A stretch of DNA of 64,000 nucleotides from Petasospora fabianii (lineage: Eukaryota > Ascomycota > Saccharomycetes > Phaffomycetales > Wickerhamomycetaceae), in assembly GCA_022641835.1 (NCBI GenBank), contig CP048720.1:248001-312000 (forward strand), written 5' to 3'. The notes under the pieces were generated by a model. It made no database searches. It was not told the DNA's origin and saw nothing but the letters and a program-made list of their open reading frames with translations. The translations under genes were made by a program, and so were the position numbers. Within the stretch, counting starts at the first letter, position 1. Each line of letters starts with the position of its first letter. Below are positions 61,601-64,000 of this stretch, in pieces.

Positions 61601-64000
61601 CCTTGATCTCGTTGTTCTTGGCAATGAACTGAATGTTGTATGGACCAGTGATGTCCAGAGCCTTACCAATCTTAGCTGTAGCAACAACGATACGCTTGAC
61701 AGTCTCTGGGTCCAAGTCCTGTGGTGGAACAATCAGGGTAGCATCACCAGAGTGAACACCAGCGTTCTCAACATGCTCGGAAACAACGTGCATGATCAAC
61801 TCACCGTCCTTAGCAACGGCATCCATCTCAATCTCCTTAGCCTCCTCAATGTACTTGGTGATGACGACTGGGTAGTCACGAGACACCTCAACAGCCTGGG
61901 CCAAGTAGGAAGCCAAGTCATCCTTGGAGTAGACAGTGTTCATGGCAGCACCAGAAAGAACGTAAGATGGACGAACCAAGACTGGGTAGCCAACAGCTGC
62001 AGCGAAGCCCTCAGCTTCATCAACAGAAGTCAGCTCCTTCCAAGCTGGCTGGTCAACCTCAATCTTGTCCAACATACGAGAGAACTTGTAACGGTTCTCA
62101 GCAGAGTCAATCATCTCTGGAGAAGTACCAAGAATCTTGACACCGTTTCTATGAAGTGGCAAGGCAATGTTGTTGGAAGTTTGACCACCCATGGAGATGA
62201 CAACACCAGAAGACTGCTCGATCTCGTAAATATCCAAGATACGCTCCAAGTTGATAGTCTCGAAGTACAGTCTGTCAGCCTCGTCATAGTCAGTGGAGAC
62301 AGTCTCTGGGTTGTAGTTGACCATGATGGTCTTGATACCAGACTCACGCAAAGTTCTGACGGCAGTAACAGCACACCAATCGAACTCAACAGAGGAACCA
62401 ATACGGTAGACACCAGAACCAAGAACCATAACACCGTGGTCATCGAACTTAACGTCACTGGAGTCAGCGTTGTATGTGATGTACAAGTAGTTGGTGTAAG
62501 CTGGGAACTCAGCAGCAACGGTATCAATCTGCTTGACAAACGGAATGATACCAAACTCCTTTCTGAGTCTTCTGATGGCCACCTCGTTAGAACCAACAAA
62601 CTTAGCAATCTGTCTGTCCTCGAAACCAAGCTGCTTAGCCTCACGGACAGCAAGTGGGGTCAACTTTTCCTTAGTGCCGAATGACTCCAAGTACTTACCG
62701 AACTTGATAAGACCGTCAAGTTTGTTCAAGAACCACTTGTCAATGTTGGTCAACTTCCAGACCTTGTCAACAGAGTAACCAGAGTACAAGGCGTTAGCAA
62801 GAGCAAAGAGACGCTGATCGGATGGAGTTTGCAACTCAGAGTCGATGTCAATAGACATCATGGCCTCAGTCTCGTTGAAACCCAAGTTGTGGTAGTCGAC
62901 AGAGCGAATAGCTTTTTGGATAGCCTCCTCAAAGGTTCTACCAATAGACATGACCTCACCAACAGATTTCATGGAGGAAGACAAGAGAGTAGAAACTCTT
63001 GTAAACTTCTTCAAGTCCCATCTTGGAATCTTGACAACAACGTAATCCAAGGATGGTTCGAAACAAGCACAAGTGACCTTGGTCACAGAGTTCTTAACCT
63101 CGTTCAATGGGATGTTCAGACCCAACTTAGCAGCAATGAAAGCCAATGGATAACCAGTGGCCTTAGAAGCCAGAGCAGAGGAACGAGACAAACGAGCGTT
63201 GACCTCAATGATGCAGTACTCCTTAGAGAATGGGTTGAGAGCATACTGAATGTTACACTCACCGACGACACCCAAGTGTCTGATGACGTTGACAGCGGTG
63301 GTTCTCAACATGTTGTAGTCCTCATCGGACAAGGTCTGGGATGGAGCAACGACGATGGAGTCACCAGTGTGGATACCAAGTGGGTCGAAGTTCTCCATGT
63401 TACAGACAGTAATACAGTTGTCGAAGGCATCACGGACAACTTCGTACTCGATCTCCTTCCATCCCTTCATGGATCTCTCGACGAGAACCTGTGGAGAAGC
63501 AGCAAAGGCCTTGTTACACAACTCAACCAACTCCTCCTCGTTATCAGCGAAACCGGAACCAAGACCACCAAGAGCGTAAGCAGCACGAACGATGACTGGG
63601 AAACCAATGTCCTTTGCGGCGACAAGAGCCTCCTCAACAGAAGAAGCAGAGTGAGACTTAGCACACTTCTCACCAATTTCCTCCATGGCCTTGGCAAACA
63701 AGTCACGGTCCTCAGTGGTGATGACAGTGTCAATCTGGGTACCCAAGACCTTAACACCAAGACCCTCAAACTCGTCCTTCAACTCGATACCGACGGACAA
63801 AGCGGTCTGACCACCGAAGGTACAGTAGATAGCATCTGGCTTCTCGTGCTTGATAACCTTTCTGACAAACTCAGCAGTGACTGGCAAGAAGTAGACCTTG
63901 TCAGCCAAACCCTTGGAAGTCTGAATAGTGGCAATGTTTGGGTTGATCAAGATGGTGTAGATACCTTCCTCTTTCAAAGCCTTGATAGCCTGAGAACCAG
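58698..64000 (-). CDS. URA2: Multifunctional pyrimidine synthesis protein: carbamoyl-phosphate synthase/aspartate transcarbamylase, C-terminal 1767 codons
   Basis: The frame is open to the right edge; the 5' part (glutaminase and start of the synthase) is outside. Present are both ATP-grasp halves of the large synthase domain ([40 protein letters not shown]), the allosteric MGS-like domain ([20 protein letters not shown]), a dihydroorotase-like domain, a linker and aspartate transcarbamylase ([34 protein letters not shown]). In the dihydroorotase-like part the expected PGLIDxHxHxR is [13 protein letters not shown], lacking the zinc-binding His pair, as in other fungal Ura2. The linker motif [10 protein letters not shown] resembles the PKA site known in S. 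cerevisiae Ura2. It starts pyrimidine synthesis and is feedback-inhibited by UTP. Confidence 0.97.
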   Translation of the reverse strand, partial: GSQAIKALKEEGIYTILINPNIATIQTSKGLADKVYFLPVTAEFVRKVIKHEKPDAIYCTFGGQTALSVGIELKDEFEGLGVKVLGTQIDTVITTEDRDLFAKAMEEIGEKCAKSHSASSVEEALVAAKDIGFPVIVRAAYALGGLGSGFADNEEELVELCNKAFAASPQVLVERSMKGWKEIEYEVVRDAFDNCITVCNMENFDPLGIHTGDSIVVAPSQTLSDEDYNMLRTTAVNVIRHLGVVGECNIQYALNPFSKEYCIIEVNARLSRSSALASKATGYPLAFIAAKLGLNIPLNEVKNSVTKVTCACFEPSLDYVVVKIPRWDLKKFTRVSTLLSSSMKSVGEVMSIGRTFEEAIQKAIRSVDYHNLGFNETEAMMSIDIDSELQTPSDQRLFALANALYSGYSVDKVWKLTNIDKWFLNKLDGLIKFGKYLESFGTKEKLTPLAVREAKQLGFEDRQIAKFVGSNEVAIRRLRKEFGIIPFVKQIDTVAAEFPAYTNYLYITYNADSSDVKFDDHGVMVLGSGVYRIGSSVEFDWCAVTAVRTLRESGIKTIMVNYNPETVSTDYDEADRLYFETINLERILDIYEIEQSSGVVISMGGQTSNNIALPLHRNGVKILGTSPEMIDSAENRYKFSRMLDKIEVDQPAWKELTSVDEAEGFAAAVGYPVLVRPSYVLSGAAMNTVYSKDDLASYLAQAVEVSRDYPVVITKYIEEAKEIEMDAVAKDGELIMHVVSEHVENAGVHSGDATLIVPPQDLDPETVKRIVVATAKIGKALDITGPYNIQFIAKNNEIKVIECNVRASRSFPFISKVVGTNMIEMATKAIMGLPVTPYPVQDLPEDYCAVKVPQFSFSRLSGADPILGVEMASTGEVATFGHNKYEAYMKSLISTGFHLPKKNILLSIGSFKEKQELLPSVEKLHEMGFNLFATAGTADFIQQHGIPVKYLEILNEEDDEQKSEYSLAQHLANNLIDLYINLPSSNRFRRPANYVSKGYRTRRMAVDYAVPLVTNVKCAKLLIEALSRNVSLDITNRDAQTSHRTVTVPGLVNISSVLPSTSAEDFEEVTRLSLANGFTYNQILPIAADGNVVDSVKALNEVSASFADNGFTDYSLSFAATGNNDSQVSQVSNNVSSLFLSFNDFVKTDVSSIASQIGSWPSNKPIITDAKSTELASLLLLATLNNHSIHVSDVNSKTDLDIIKLVKEKSNLVTFDVSIYSLFLSQDEYPGAKFLPTKQDQAALWAAIDIVDVFSIGTIPTSLATFLGKPSAAGLGINDALPLLFSAVDDGRLTVDDIVKRLHDNPIEIFNLQEQDSTIELDMDRELSTLRSAAVFSPFEGKMRGGVERVQFYGQTVCLEGTLIVGQALGSDNSSYKKRGGSIVAATPVFSEPLLASPQVTKRARFSFSADTARPHLIDESTTITEKEGAKGTELVSSRPPRELSPPGAVASYIRSNNPFLRRHVLSVNQFNRSDLHPLFTVAQEMRLAVERRGVLDLLQGRLLTTMFYEPSTRTASSFDAAMQRLGGRTIAVSADSSSVKKGETLQDTIRTLASYSDAIALRHPEESSAKIAAKFSPVPILNGGNGSREHPTQAFLDLFTIREELGTVNGITVTFMGDLKYGRPVHSLCHLLRHYQVRINLVSPKELRLPESIRQMLIDNDMLASESEELTTDIIAKSDVLYCTRVQQERFANQADYERLKDTYVVDNKILSYAKQHMCVMHPLPRVNEIREEVDFDQRAAYFRQMRYGLFIRMALLVMVIGVDF

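Noticed and set aside
59568-62684. Long open frames of 553 and 459 codons on the + strand inside URA2
   Set aside because: They are antisense to the well-supported URA2 frame and follow its codon bias; their products are Ser/Val/Trp-rich without domains.

Overview
This is a nuclear segment of a budding yeast (Saccharomycotina). Compact intron-poor genes, spliceosomal introns of 58-105 nt with TACTAAC-like branch points, and the gene set (URA2, SPT10, PIL1, EPL1, HAT1, ARO9, AAH1, ULA1) support this. A complex I subunit (NUZM) is present, which excludes Saccharomyces and its close relatives. CTG encodes a conserved leucine in PIL1, which argues against the CTG-Ser and CTG-Ala clades. A Phaffomycetales-like yeast such as Cyberlindnera is my guess, at low confidence.

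Layout, left to right. The 5' part of an ABCC (Ybt1/Vmr1-like) vacuolar transporter runs off the left edge. After a 2 kb gap come a glutathione-peroxidase-fold protein without its catalytic residues, a two-RRM protein, two tandem ZTA1-type quinone reductases, a tRNA-Asp and an ARN-type siderophore transporter. A 3 kb gap carries two abutting perfect palindromes. Between 15.4 and 19.8 kb lie a possible small membrane protein, three short intron-containing genes (NUZM, a tail-anchored protein, a type I ER-type membrane protein) and an unknown membrane protein. Next are a short Zn2Cys6 protein convergent with a bacterial-type FMN monooxygenase, an intron-containing tRNA-Arg(ACG), a small ORF and two unknown multi-span membrane proteins. 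From 27.9 kb the window is dense with housekeeping genes: ARO9, AAH1, EPL1, SNF8, an SPX-RING ligase with a CaaX terminus, HAT1, PIL1, REC8 (with a separate first exon), an AVT1-type transporter, an FMP46-like protein, PST2, NIT2, MPR1, SPT10, MTC1, a possible perilipin, ULA1 and the C-terminal 1767 codons of URA2, which runs off the right edge.

Shared themes are redox and electrophile defence (two ZTA1 copies, PST2, NIT2, the GPX-like protein, MPR1), chromatin acetylation (EPL1, HAT1, SPT10), vacuole and membrane traffic (ABCC, AVT1, SNF8, PIL1), and nitrogen and nucleotide metabolism (ARO9, AAH1, URA2). These look like ordinary yeast neighbours rather than an operon-like system. I see no transposon, LTR, CRISPR array or viral fossil. 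The most unusual items are the GPX pseudoenzyme, the CaaX-tailed SPX-RING ligase and the MPR1-SPT10 tandem.
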